Notes under the pieces: model-generated
The model's database searches: none
What the model saw: only the letters and a program-made list of their open reading frames with translations
Told to the model about the DNA's origin: nothing
Origin: Streptomyces formicae
GTDB taxonomy: Bacteria; Actinomycetota; Actinomycetes; Streptomycetales; Streptomycetaceae
Direction of reading: 5' to 3'
NCBI RefSeq assembly: GCF_022647665.1
Contig: NZ_CP071872.1
Span: forward strand, 6,510,001 to 6,574,000
DNA length: 64,000 bases
Made by a program: the position numbers and the translations under genes
Shown here: piece by piece, positions 27,251-35,553 of the stretch
Position numbering within the stretch: the stretch's first letter is position 1
Layout: each line of letters begins with the position of its first letter

Positions 27251-27853
27251 TCACGCAGGGACGCCGAGCGGCGGGTGCTCGAGCACGCGGGGCTTGTACT
27301 CGACCAGCTGGATGCGGCCGTCGAAGGTGCGGTGCTCGATCATCTCAAGGGCAACGTCCGGATAGCCGTCGTAGATGCGTTCTTCGCCCGTGGCCCCGGT
27401 GATCACCGGGAACATCACGACTCGGAAGCGGTCGACGAGTCCGGCTCGTAGCAGGGACCGGCACAGGCTGAGGCTGCCGATCGTGCTGAGGAGCCCCGAG
27501 CCGCTCGACTTCATGGCGCGGACCGCCTCGACGGCGTCGTCGCGGACGAGCGTGGAGTTGGCCCACGTCAGTGGCTCCTCGAGTGAGGCGGAGAACACCA
27601 CCTTGGACGCTTGGGTGAGCTCGTCGACGGACGCCTCTTCCTCGGGCCTGAACTCGTCTTGGCCATTCGGGACGCCTGCGGCGAAGCCCGACATCAGGCG
27701 GTAGGTGTTCGCTCCCATCAGGTAGGTGGCCTCGGGCTGCTTGCCGAGCCATTCGAGGTACTCCGGGCCCTCGAGGCCCCAGAACCCGGGCCATCCCTCT
27801 CCCGATGCGTGGCCGTCGAGGGAGGTGATGAAGTCGACGAGAAGCTCCGACAT
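27251..27853 (-). CDS. Dihydrofolate reductase family (RibD C-terminal-like) protein
   Basis: The 200-residue product has the RibD/DHFR-type fold: LLVDFITSLDGHASGEG at the N-terminus, LMGANTYRLMSGF near 45, KVVFSASLEEPLTW near 85, GSGLLSTIGSLSLCRSLLRAGLVDRFRV-type NADPH-binding helix and strand near 117-145, and a C-terminal beta hairpin. Such stand-alone proteins are putative NADPH-dependent reductases of unknown substrate; they are common in Streptomyces and not essential folate enzymes. The gene is complete with ATG at 27853 and AAAGGA upstream on the minus strand. Its neighbours do not define its role. Confidence 0.85.
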   Translation of the reverse strand: MSELLVDFITSLDGHASGEGWPGFWGLEGPEYLEWLGKQPEATYLMGANTYRLMSGFAAGVPNGQDEFRPEEEASVDELTQASKVVFSASLEEPLTWANSTLVRDDAVEAVRAMKSSGSGLLSTIGSLSLCRSLLRAGLVDRFRVVMFPVITGATGEERIYDGYPDVALEMIEHRTFDGRIQLVEYKPRVLEHPPLGVPA

Positions 27854-28096
27854 GGCGGTGTCCTTTCCAAGGGTGTCACGAGCTTGGACCGGCCGGGAGC
27901 CACAAACTCATCGGCCGCGCTGTGGAGTAACGAGAAAACCCATGACGCTGCAGCCGATCAGGCCGACGGACGGCACTGCTTCGGAGGGCCCAGAGGCCCA
28001 CATGATTGCACTATGCACGCAATCGGGTGAGGATCTCCACGCGATTGGGAACGGCGGTTTGAGTTCTGTCAAAGCCCCAGCTCAGCCCCACCCGCG

Positions 28097-28774
28097 ATCG
28101 GCCCCGTAATCACCAAGATCGCCGACCAGGCGCCGGGGCTTTCCGGCCTGCTGGACCTGGACAGCCTTGTCGCCCACGCGGGAACCGTCGGGCTCATCGC
28201 GGGCGCGCTGCTGCTCGTCATCGGCATCAACTGGGTCGGCGCCCTCCGCGGGTGCCTGCGCGCGGTGTGGGAGAAGGACCAGGCCCCGGGAAATCCGATC
28301 CTGCTCAGGGCCAAGGACGCCGTGGTGCTGGTGGGACTCGGCGCGGTCGGGCTGGTCGCGATCGGCAGTTCGGTGTTCGCGAACGCTGCGGTCGGTTGGG
28401 CCGCCGACAGGGTCGGGACAGAGGGCGGGGCAGTTCGGACGATGCTGTTCTTGGCCGGCCTGGCCATCGCCCTGCTCGTCGACTTCCTACTGCTGATCTA
28501 CCTTCTCACCCGGCTGCCGCGGGTCCATCCCCGCCGACGTGCGGTCGTCATCGCAGGCCTGATCGGTGCGGTGGGCTTCGAACTGCTCAAGCTGCTGCTG
28601 ACCGGCTACTTGCAGGGAGTCGCGGCCAAGAGCATGTACGGCGCTTTCGCCGTGCCGGTCGCCGTCGTCCTTTGGATCAACCTCATGGCCAGGCTGCTGC
28701 TGTACTGCGCCGCTTGGACGGCGACAGCGGTGCAGTCCGAAACCGCTGCGGATGGCTGTCCACTACACGGTTAG
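28097..28774 (+). pseudogene. YihY/BrkB-family membrane protein, 5'-truncated
   Basis: The C-terminal part of a BrkB/YihY protein is present with several membrane helices: VGLIAGALLLVIGINWVGAL, DAVVLVGLGAVGLVAIGS, MLFLAGLAIALLVDFLL, AVVIAGLIGAVGFELLKL and FAVPVAVVLWINLMARLLL. The frame is open from 28031 but there is no good start before the first conserved segment, and the N-terminal 70-90 residues of the family are missing. GTG at 28265 would give only a 169-residue fragment. The rightward gene order (PRC-barrel, small hydrophobic protein) suggests a stress-related chromosomal block whose left end was lost by rearrangement. Confidence 0.7.
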
Positions 28775-28881
28775 TACCGCCACCGCGCGAGGGCGCGACG
28801 CGCAGGTTCCCGGATAGCCTGGAAGAGGAAAGGGCTACCAGCCTCGGCGACCGGCCAGGTGAACGGCTCAGGAGGACAGCG

Positions 28882-29238
28882 ATGATCCAAGCAGCCGATA
28901 TCCGTGAGTGGCGCAACCACAACGTCGTCGACCCCAAGGGCCACAAGATCGGCATCCTCGAAGCGATCTACGTGGACACCACCACCGATGAGCCAGCCAT
29001 GGCCACCGTCCGGACCGGACTGCCCACCCGTCACCAACTGGCGTTCGTCCCCCTCGACGACGTGATCCTCGGACCGGACTACGTCAAGGTCTCCTACGAC
29101 AAGGCGCTGGTGAAGAAGGCGCCCTCGGTCGGCATGGACGACATCCTGCCCGCCGAGGCAGAGGAAGCGATCTTCCAGCACTACGACATGACCTACCAGA
29201 CCGGCGCACGCGGCGAACGCCAACTCGCCCGACGCTGA
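28882..29238 (+). CDS. PRC-barrel domain protein, 118 aa
   Basis: ATG at 28882 follows CAGGAGG by about 7 bases. The product begins with IREWRNHNVVDPKGHKIG and continues with LEAIYVDTTTDEPAMATV and FVPLDDVILGPDYVKVSYDK, a complete PRC-barrel (about residues 8-90). The domain is known from photosystem reaction-centre H subunits and from small stress or RNA-related proteins; in Streptomyces such proteins are often stress-induced. The C-terminus includes the AEEAIFQHYDM segment usual for these short versions. It precedes a 56-residue hydrophobic protein by 35 bp, so the two are likely co-transcribed. Confidence 0.85.
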   Translation: MIQAADIREWRNHNVVDPKGHKIGILEAIYVDTTTDEPAMATVRTGLPTRHQLAFVPLDDVILGPDYVKVSYDKALVKKAPSVGMDDILPAEAEEAIFQHYDMTYQTGARGERQLARR

Positions 29239-29273
29239 CCGACCGCGCTCAGCCCGAAGGAGGTGTTCGCACC

Positions 29274-29444
29274 ATGGCTCTCTTCCTCTTCCTCGTCCTC
29301 GTGGCCGTCGTGCTGGGAATCATCGGCGTGGCAGCGGAGGGGCTGTTCTACCTGCTGATCATCGGCATCGTGCTCCTCGTGGTTACCGTGGCCTCCTTCG
29401 GCGTCCACTGGTCCCGGCGCTCCGCTCGGCGCCCCCTGCGGTAA
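29274..29444 (+). CDS. Small hydrophobic membrane protein, 56 aa
   Basis: AAGGAGG at 29257-29263 precedes ATG 29274. The product is two hydrophobic segments (MALFLFLVLVAVVLGIIGV and FYLLIIGIVLLVVTVASF) with a basic tail (HWSRRSARRPLR), so it should be a two-helix membrane protein with its tail in the cytoplasm. Small proteins of this kind are common next to stress genes in Streptomyces; the precise role is unknown. Confidence 0.75.
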   Translation: MALFLFLVLVAVVLGIIGVAAEGLFYLLIIGIVLLVVTVASFGVHWSRRSARRPLR

Positions 29445-29477
29445 CAGAGGAAAGCGCCCCGCCCCTCAGCTGCCCGC

Positions 29478-30914
29478 TCAGCGCCGACCGCCCAGCCGCT
29501 GGTCGTCCCCGCCACGCGGCGGTGGCATCGTCGGATCGAGGAACAGGTCCCACAGCGCCCACACCGCCGAGTCCAACAAGTCCGGAGAATCCTCCGTCTC
29601 CCCCTGGCCGACGAACGTCGTCATCTGCTCCTCCAACTCCGCGAACACCCGCGCCGAACCGACGTGATGCACCCGTGCCTGCTCGTACAACAGGGCAGCC
29701 GGGGCCGCCCGCGCCCTCTTCCCGCGCGTAGCGTGAACGATGCGCCAGTTCACCGTCGGATCGACCTGCTCCAGCAGCGCGGGCAGGTAGTCGCCGCCGT
29801 TGTTCGCCTCGATGACCACACAGTCCGCACGATGCTCGTGGTACAGCTTCGCGGCCCGCTTCATCGCCTGCGTCGGCGTGTGCCGGTCCTGCTCGCAGTG
29901 CAGCAGATACCCTCGGGGCCGGTCGTCCCCGAACATCGTCTCCACCGGGAACCCGCGCCCCGCCACCGTGAACGCCGTCATGTCCGCGTTCTCGTGGCTC
30001 TTGGTCGCCGGGTCGACGGACACCACCACCCGCTGAAGGTCCGGCAGATGCTCGGGCCGCCACCGGAAGCCCTCCACCTCCAGCATCCAGCCCTTCCACA
30101 GCGCGCCCTCCACGTCCTCCAGGAGCTCGCCCGACAGCTCCTGCCGCCCCAGCCGGGTGCCCGCGTACTCCTCCTCCAGCTCCTCTCGGGCCGCCATGCT
30201 CAGGTTCGCGTCGTTCTCCCGCATGTGCCCGCGAGTCAGCACCACGCGCGGCGGCGCACCTCCCTCCCGGTGCGCTTGCTCCTGGCTACGGCCGCGCTCG
30301 ACCAGCCGCTTTACATGCGGGAGCGGCTTCGGCGTGGTGGAGATGACAACCTGCGGAGTGTCAGCCTCACGCAGGCAGAACCACACCATGTCGTAGACCT
30401 CTTGGGCGGTATGCCGCGACCAAGCCGCGTACTCGTCCAGCCACGCCTTGTCGAACGCCCAGCCGCGCAGGTTGTCCGGCGTCTCCGCCCCGAACCCCCG
30501 GATCAGCGTGCCGTTCTTCAACTTGAGAGTCGTCTCACCCAGCGACGAGTTGTACTTCGCCACCTCCTCCGGCGGGAACACCGACAGCAGGCCCGACTTC
30601 GGGGACTCGAAGCAGATGTCCCGCACCAGCGTCGCGTTCTTCGCCACCACCGCTATCTGCAACCCCGGCGCCTTGGCCCAGTCCCGCACCGCCTCCGCCG
30701 CAGTCCGCGACTTCCCCCAGCCACGACCGGTGAGCAGCATCCACACCGTCCACAGCCACAACGGCCGCCGCTGCGCCGCACGGGCATGGTGGTGCAGCCA
30801 CCCCGCATGGGGCAGCCCGTCACAGTCCTCGACCTCGCACGCCCACCGCCGCGCCGACAGCTCATCAGCCCGGAACAGCGCCGCGACCTCGGCCCTCAGC
30901 TGCTCCTCACTCAT
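29478..30914 (-). CDS. Phage terminase large subunit (478 aa)
   Basis: ATG at 30914 was chosen because the upstream extension is arginine-rich noise. The ATPase domain has a Walker A variant LTGRGWGKSRTAAEAV near residues 62-77, a Walker B segment AWLDEYAAW, and a VISTTPKPLPHV coupling motif. The C-terminal nuclease domain starts at VVVSVDPATKSHENADMTAF and continues with VVIEANNGGDYLPALL. It should cut and translocate DNA into a procapsid with the small subunit encoded 52 bp upstream. No portal, capsid or tail genes are in the window, so the pair is either a prophage remnant or part of a satellite-like element. Confidence 0.88.
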   Translation of the reverse strand: MSEEQLRAEVAALFRADELSARRWACEVEDCDGLPHAGWLHHHARAAQRRPLWLWTVWMLLTGRGWGKSRTAAEAVRDWAKAPGLQIAVVAKNATLVRDICFESPKSGLLSVFPPEEVAKYNSSLGETTLKLKNGTLIRGFGAETPDNLRGWAFDKAWLDEYAAWSRHTAQEVYDMVWFCLREADTPQVVISTTPKPLPHVKRLVERGRSQEQAHREGGAPPRVVLTRGHMRENDANLSMAAREELEEEYAGTRLGRQELSGELLEDVEGALWKGWMLEVEGFRWRPEHLPDLQRVVVSVDPATKSHENADMTAFTVAGRGFPVETMFGDDRPRGYLLHCEQDRHTPTQAMKRAAKLYHEHRADCVVIEANNGGDYLPALLEQVDPTVNWRIVHATRGKRARAAPAALLYEQARVHHVGSARVFAELEEQMTTFVGQGETEDSPDLLDSAVWALWDLFLDPTMPPPRGGDDQRLGGRR

Positions 30915-30966
30915 CACCGAGGGTCCGCGAACCTCTCGACCATGCGGCGCTTCGCCCGGCCACGGC

Positions 30967-31503
30967 TCACCGCGCGCCCTCCGACAACCGGCGCTCCAGC
31001 TCCCGGCGCAGCTGATCCATACGGCCCCGGCGCTCCTCGTCCGACAGAGCCGCCACGTCCGCGCCCTGGTCCCGGCCCTCGACCGTCCCAACTGCCGGTG
31101 ACTCACCCACCGCCCGGCGTTCGATCTCCGCCGCGACCTGGATGCACCGCAACAGCTCGGACGGGGACAGCTCCCGCGGGTCCAGCATCTGGAGCCGGGC
31201 CACGGCCTTGCTCTGTACGGCCTGCGCCAACTTCGCGTGCCTGCGAGCTATATCGCGCCGCGCCTGCGCCTGCTCCGCAAGAAGCAGCCGATCCTGCTCC
31301 CGGTCATACGCCGCCGCCCGCATCACCCACGCGAACTGACGCGACCACCGGCCCACCAACGCGCGGGATTTATCCAACTCCCGTGCCACCTTCGTGACAC
31401 TCCGCACCGGACCGAGATCGCGGTACACGGCAAACGCCTCGAACGCCTGGACCGACTCCCCACCCTGCCGCGGCGCCTGCCCAACGGAGAGGTAGGAGCA
31501 CAT
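30967..31503 (-). CDS. Putative terminase small subunit (178 aa)
   Basis: The N-terminal half has a helix-turn-helix (FAVYRDLGPVRSVTKVARELDKSRALVGRWSRQFAWV-type, about residues 24-60) as in small terminase subunits that recognise packaging sites. A helical oligomerisation region follows (AAAYDREQDRLLLAEQAQ, RHAKLAQAVQSKAVARL), then ELSPSELLRCIQVAAEIERRAVGE and an acidic-basic tail. Position directly upstream of the large subunit on the same strand supports the call. The start at 31503 is ATG; an internal start cannot be excluded. Confidence 0.75.
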   Translation of the reverse strand: MCSYLSVGQAPRQGGESVQAFEAFAVYRDLGPVRSVTKVARELDKSRALVGRWSRQFAWVMRAAAYDREQDRLLLAEQAQARRDIARRHAKLAQAVQSKAVARLQMLDPRELSPSELLRCIQVAAEIERRAVGESPAVGTVEGRDQGADVAALSDEERRGRMDQLRRELERRLSEGAR

Positions 31504-31605
31504 CGCGTCATGCGCGGGGGGAGATGGCGGGTACGCGCACGTCGGTGATCACTGCAGTGCATGCCTTTCGTAGAGCGGTGCGGGTGTGTGGTACCGAGGT
31601 AGGGG

Positions 31606-32001
31606 TCAGGTGGGCTGGGGGCGGCCGAAGAGGAGGTCGTAGCCGGCGGGGAGCTGGAGCAGGATCTGCCCCAGCAGGTCCTCGCCGGCCGTGTCGGCGA
31701 CCGTGGACAGCACGGCACTGACGTCCCAGGTCGCGGTCTGCTCGGTGGCGCCCTCGATCCAGGCCGCGGTCGCCCGCACGAACCGCTCCGTCGGCAGCGG
31801 TTCGGCGCTCTGCAGCGGGTTGAGCAGGATCAGGGCGAATTCCTCCGGCAGGCGTGCCGCGAGCTGGGCGCGGACCTCGCCGACCAGGTGTGCGCCGAGC
31901 AGGGCGAGCACCACGCGGGCCGCGCGTTCGGCTTCCTCTTCAGTGCCGTACTCGCCGCGTTCCTTGACGTGGTCGAGGAAGGCTTCGCGTCGCAGAGTCA
32001 T
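31606..32001 (-). CDS. DUF2267 domain protein, 131 aa
   Basis: ATG at 32001 was chosen because the frame upstream is low-complexity. The protein fits DUF2267: FLDHVKERGEYGTEEEAERAARVVLALLGAHL near residues 8-40, then LPEEFALILL, and a repeated second half ending in LLGQILLQLPAGYDLLFG. Function is unknown, but these proteins are often encoded beside Hsp20 and other stress genes, which is the case here. It lies 103 bp downstream of hsp20 on the same strand and may be co-transcribed with it. Confidence 0.8.
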   Translation of the reverse strand: MTLRREAFLDHVKERGEYGTEEEAERAARVVLALLGAHLVGEVRAQLAARLPEEFALILLNPLQSAEPLPTERFVRATAAWIEGATEQTATWDVSAVLSTVADTAGEDLLGQILLQLPAGYDLLFGRPQPT

Positions 32002-32104
32002 CTCGGCCGCCACCCCTTCTTGTTCTTCAAACTGCCCACGGGGTGCGGAGGGCGGGATGGAGGGGGAGATCAGGTGCCCGTCCTCCGCACCTGTCCGGCC
32101 GGTG

Positions 32105-32536
32105 TCAGCCGGAGATCTCCTTGTGGCCGGTCCCGACGCCGACGGAGATCTTGCGCGGCTTGGCACGCTCGGCGATCGGGATGCGCAGGGTCAGCACGCC
32201 CGCGTCGTAGTCGGCCTTGATGTGCTCGGTGTCGAGGGTGTCGGCGAGCACGATCTGGCGGGAGAAGACGCCCAGCGGCCGCTCGGACAGCTCCATCTGC
32301 ACGTCGTCTGCCTTCGCCACCGGCCTGCGCTCGGCCTTGACCGTCAGCATGTTCCGCTCGACGTCGATGTCGATCGCGTCCGCGCTGACGCCGGGAAGGT
32401 CGAAGGCCACCACGTACTCGTCACCCTCGCGGTAGGCGTCCATCGGCATCGCCGACGGCTTCGACCAGGTGCCCGGGCCCATCAGCTGCTGCGCCAGCCG
32501 GTCCAGCTCACGGAAGGGGTCAGTGCGCATCAACAT
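32105..32536 (-). CDS. hsp18: Hsp20/alpha-crystallin small heat-shock protein
   Basis: The 143-residue product has the alpha-crystallin domain at about residues 30-130: PMDAYREGDEYVVAFDLPGV, IDIDVERNMLTVKAERRP, GVFSRQIVLADTLDTEHI, and the hallmark YDAGVLTLRIPIAE. The C-terminal KPRKISVG carries the I-x-V anchoring motif. It should be an ATP-independent holdase that oligomerises in the cytoplasm. It is divergent from an HSP18-type regulator across a 128-bp region with two inverted repeats, indicating direct local control. The symbol follows Streptomyces usage. Confidence 0.92.
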   Translation of the reverse strand: MLMRTDPFRELDRLAQQLMGPGTWSKPSAMPMDAYREGDEYVVAFDLPGVSADAIDIDVERNMLTVKAERRPVAKADDVQMELSERPLGVFSRQIVLADTLDTEHIKADYDAGVLTLRIPIAERAKPRKISVGVGTGHKEISG

Positions 32537-32602
32537 CGTGAAAACACCTCCAGCAGGTTCAGGCAGTTACTGCCAATGCGCCTCACTGACACCGTTGTAA
32601 CA

Positions 32603-32621
32603 TGTCATCCAATGGATGACA
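32603..32621. promoter_or_regulatory. Inverted-repeat operator 1 between hsp20 and its regulator
   Basis: TGTCATCCAATGGATGACA is a 9-bp perfect inverted repeat around one central base. It lies in the divergent promoter region, 67 bp from the hsp20 ATG, and is not the HspR HAIR element. Confidence 0.75.
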
Positions 32622-32628
32622 AACACGA

Positions 32629-32647
32629 TGTCGTCTACATGATGACA
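32629..32647. promoter_or_regulatory. Inverted-repeat operator 2, weaker copy
   Basis: TGTCGTC-N5-GATGACA repeats the outer half-sites of operator 1 with one mismatch; the two centres are 26 bp apart. It lies just upstream of the regulator's ribosome site, so occupancy would also block the regulator gene. Confidence 0.65.
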
Positions 32648-32664
32648 ACCCGAGGGAGGTGCCC

Positions 32665-33294
32665 GTGACCGCACCCGACCAGCCGGTCTCCACCGACGCC
32701 GACGCCCACAGCCCGGCGTCGTTCCTCGCCGCCGCGGCGGCCCTGAAAGCCATAGACGACGCCCTGCGCGAAGCCCAGCACGAGACCCCCGACACCCTCG
32801 GCGCCGGGCCGGCCCCGGAGCAGGCCCTCGCCTCGCTGATGCTGCTGCGGCAGGTACGTGAGCGGCTCGCCGGATGGGAGACCGGCCTGATCGAAACGGC
32901 CCGCGACGCGGGCGCCAGCTGGGCCGACCTCGCCCCACCCCTCGGCGTCGCCAGCCGCCAGGCCGCCGAACGCCGATACCTGCGCGGCCGCCCCGGCCCG
33001 GCCGGGACCACCGGCGAACAGCGCGTGACGGCCACCCGCCAGGCCCGCGCCGCCGACCGCACCACCGCCACCTGGGCCCGCCGCAACGCGGCCGACCTGC
33101 GCCGCCTCGCCGGCCAGATCACCGCCCTCACCGACCTTCCCCCCGCCGCCCGCCGCCCGCTCAATGAGCTCCTCGCGGCCCTCGCCCACAACGACCCCGC
33201 CGACCTCATCGCCCCCCTGACCGCCACCCGCCCCCACCTGGCCGCCGCCCACCCCGACCTCGCCGCCCGGCTCGACACCCTCACTCCCCCCTGA
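32665..33294 (+). CDS. HSP18-type transcriptional regulator, 209 aa
   Basis: GTG at 32665 is preferred because GAGGGAGG at 32652-32659 overlaps the earlier GTG at 32659. The protein is Ala/Arg-rich and helical: SFLAAAAALKAIDDALREAQ near residues 18-37, LRQVRERLAGWETGLIETAR, then a likely helix-turn-helix GASWADLAPPLGVASRQAAERRYLR-type near 92-116. It matches my memory of proteins annotated as HSP18 transcriptional regulator in Streptomyces, always encoded beside hsp18/hsp20. It probably binds the two TGTC-type inverted repeats and represses both divergent genes. Binding is inferred from arrangement only. Confidence 0.75.
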   Translation: MTAPDQPVSTDADAHSPASFLAAAAALKAIDDALREAQHETPDTLGAGPAPEQALASLMLLRQVRERLAGWETGLIETARDAGASWADLAPPLGVASRQAAERRYLRGRPGPAGTTGEQRVTATRQARAADRTTATWARRNAADLRRLAGQITALTDLPPAARRPLNELLAALAHNDPADLIAPLTATRPHLAAAHPDLAARLDTLTPP

Positions 33295-33344
33295 CCCCGC
33301 CCGGTACCCCGCAACAGCCCAGTCAGCCTCCGCCCCCGGGCGAA

Positions 33345-33515
33345 CCCCCGATTGCCCTCGAAGTCCGGCGGCAGATCGTCCTCCGGGTTACGCCACCGGT
33401 TCGCCCCCGGCGCCCAGATCTCCCGCCGACGCAGCGCATCCCGCCAGCTGACCGGCACACACAGCTCGTAGAGGATGGCCAGCTTCCTCGTCCGCGCCTC
33501 GTGGGTTCGCGCCGG
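33345..33515 (-). pseudogene. Tn3-family transposase internal fragment
   Basis: The minus-strand frame reads RKLAILYELCVPVSWRD followed by REIWAPGANRWRNPEDDLP and PDFEGNRGFARG, a conserved internal block of Tn3 transposases (normally near residue 400-450 of about 1000). Sequence on either side is unrelated. It is collinear with the N-terminal fragment at 34421-35199, with the MerR gene between them. Confidence 0.75.
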
Positions 33516-33935
33516 GGCATCACTTATGCAGGTGTGTTTGCGGCAGAACTACACGCATCGAACCTGAAGAAAATCTGTCGCGGTCACACTAGACATTGGC
33601 TCGTCGCAGGGTTATTTTTTTCCGTGTACCCAGGAAGTCGAGATGGGCACGGCAGAGATGAACTGCCGCGCATGCAGGTCAAGCAGGACGCCCCCCACGG
33701 GGGCTGCGAGCAGTACCCGCGTTATCCAGCAGTACGACCGTGTAGCCGAAGGTAAAGGAGCAGACGCCATCAGGATCGCCCGGGCGAGGAAGAAGTCCGC
33801 CCGGGTACCGCAGGCCCCGGATTGGAAGGTGGTCCCCGGTCACGCATCCGCGATCCCCGCAGCCCCGCCCTCCCAGGCGGAACCTGCGGACAAGGAAGGC
33901 CGGCGCAGTTCGCCGGTAGATGGTGTTGAAAGCTC
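33516..33935. other. 420-bp gap without a firm gene
   Basis: A forward frame begins at ATG 33643 after AGGAAGTCGAG (product start MGTAEMNCRACRSSRTPP) but runs through the hairpin and into the MerR gene without stopping sensibly, so I do not call it. A T-rich stretch (TTATTTTTTTCC near 33611-33622) is unusual for this GC background and may belong to a promoter or old element end. Confidence 0.35.
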
Positions 33936-33967
33936 GGGGCCCGGGTGCCATACGGCACCCGGGCCCC
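33936..33967. terminator. Strong hairpin upstream of the MerR gene
   Basis: GGGGCCCGGGTGCC, loop ATAC, then the perfect complement: a 14-bp stem with a 4-base loop, ending 28 bp before the MerR start. No T-tract follows, so it may be a terminator of the L-shaped Streptomyces type or a 5'-UTR control element. Confidence 0.55.
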
Positions 33968-33995
33968 CCGACGTGTCCCCTGAAAGAAGAGGTCT

Positions 33996-34340
33996 ATGCC
34001 CCCTGCCAGTTCCCGTCCCGTCGACAATCTCGACGATGACGACTACCCCGCCTACACCATGGGCCGGGCCGCCGAGATGCTCGGCACCACCCCCGCCTTC
34101 CTCCGCGCCCTCGGCGAACACCTCCTGATCACCCCGCTGCGCTCCGAAGGCGGCCACCGCCGCTACTCCCGCTACCAGCTGCGCATCGCCGCCCGCGCCC
34201 GCGAACTCGTCGACCAGGGCACCCCCATCGAGGCCGCCTGCCGCATCGTCATCCTCGAAGACCAGCTCGAAGAAGCCCAGCGCATCAACGAGCACCTGCG
34301 CACACAAGGCCGCGAGTCGCAATCGAAGAACTCAGCCTGA
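33996..34340 (+). CDS. MerR-family transcriptional regulator, 114 aa
   Basis: ATG at 33996 follows GAAAGAAGAGG. The N-terminal DNA-binding domain is clear: YTMGRAAEMLGTTPAFLRALGEHLLITPLRSEGGHRRYSRYQ-type order at residues about 19-60, with the wing residues GGHRRYS. After RIAARARELVDQGTPIEAACRIV there is a short coiled coil (LEDQLEEAQRINEHLRTQ) and no effector domain. Short MerR proteins of this type are common in Streptomyces and respond to unknown signals. The gene is complete although it sits between two halves of a Tn3 transposase gene. Confidence 0.85.
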   Translation: MPPASSRPVDNLDDDDYPAYTMGRAAEMLGTTPAFLRALGEHLLITPLRSEGGHRRYSRYQLRIAARARELVDQGTPIEAACRIVILEDQLEEAQRINEHLRTQGRESQSKNSA

Positions 34341-34420
34341 ATCAGCACGCCGATCCTGAGGCAACACCGGCCAGCGGACGATGCTGCCGTCACCGGCCGC
34401 GCCGCCGTAAGCACCCTCGA

Positions 34421-35199
34421 TCAATCGTCCATGGACTTCATGATGCCGCCCCTGTCGCCGAGCCCGTCCACCCACTCCAGCCGCTTGGTCAAGTTCTTGA
34501 AGTGCGACCAGCTCGGCCCTGCGCGGGCCTCTTCAGCCGGTTGAACAACGTGGTGCCGTCGCCGTCGCGTTCCTCCAGCAGCCGTGCCAGGCCAGCCCGC
34601 TCCGCCGGGCTGATTCGGTCGTGGACGCCGTCGCAGATCGCGGTATTCACCTCGCGCCGGATCTTCGAGGCCATCGCGTCAAAGGTGGAGAACGCCGGCA
34701 GCTCCAGCCCGGCCTCCACCACCTTCTCCAGCGCGATGTTGATCAGGTCCGCCGGGCGGTTCTTCGCCGCCGCCTCCTTGCGGATCGACTGCTCGACGAT
34801 CCGCCGGGCCTCCGCCTGGTCGTAGAGCACCCCGACCCGCTTGCGGACCAGGCCCCGGTGGTTCTTGGCGGTCTTCTCCGCCTGGTACACCGGCAGCGTG
34901 CCCTCCGGCAGCTCCACCTGGCGCCGGACGAAGTCCACCACCATGTCCGGGACGTCCTCCAGCTTCGGGAAACACCCCATGCGCTGATACGACTTCAACA
35001 TCAGCAGCAGGGCCAGCAGGTGCTCATCGCAGTCCGTGGCATCGGACGCCCACTGAAGCTCATCGCGCGTCGGCGAGAAGAACAGATGCAGCTCGTGCGC
35101 GGTGATCAGCCGCTTGAACCGCGGATACGCGGTCCGTTCGATCGAGGTCACAACCCACCCCAGGCCCCAGACGGTGGTCAACATCGCCACCAACGACAC
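34421..35199 (-). pseudogene. Tn3-family transposase N-terminal fragment (DUF4158)
   Basis: The frame starting at 35199 gives a DUF4158 N-terminus: ERTAYPRFKRLITAHELHLFF, then DEHLLALLLMLKSYQRMGCFP, HRGLVRKRVGVLYDQAEARR, and SPAERAGLARLLEERDG. After FNRLKRPAQGRAG the frame shifts; the other frame continues with WSHFKNLTKRLEWVDGLGD and RGGIMKSMDD to a stop at 34421. The gene then ends about 700 residues short. The first 20 residues may also be altered. It is the upstream part of the same gene as the fragment at 33345-33515. Confidence 0.8.
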
Positions 35200-35499
35200 T
35201 GAGCCGAACGGGTGACGGCCGGGGCCTCACGGCTTCAAGATCATCCCATGGCCCCTTTTGGGCTCACCTCGGCGATACCCCCACCGGGGACACCTCAGGC
35301 CGATGTGCACGTCACCAGGCGTCGGATGAGCGTTCCTGATCGCCTCCGACTGCAATTGAACGCATTACAGAGCAGTCTCGATCGTCCGGTATCGGCATAT
35401 GCCATCCCCACAATCTGACTTTGCAGGAGGCCCTTGGTGGGCCGATCCGGACCTCGGGGCGCGGTAGCTTTCTGCCAGCCCCGCCAATGAGGCCCGCCC
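35200..35499. other. 300-bp region with no gene seen
   Basis: Neither strand shows a ribosome site followed by convincing protein sequence. It likely holds the promoter of the gene at 35554. Confidence 0.35.
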
Positions 35500-35521
35500 G
35501 GGGGTGGGTGTGACCACCCCC
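35500..35521. promoter_or_regulatory. Hairpin in the leader of the gene at 35554
   Basis: GGGGGTGG, loop GTGTGA, CCACCCCC forms an 8-bp perfect stem 32 bp before the ATG. It may stabilise the mRNA or terminate upstream transcription. Confidence 0.45.
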
Positions 35522-35553
35522 TGGGTGCGAAACAATCGAGAAGGAACGCACAA

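Noticed and set aside
32583..33458. 291-codon minus-strand frame over the HSP18-type regulator
   Set aside because: Only its first 60 codons are protein-like (the Tn3 fragment); the rest is antisense to the regulator.
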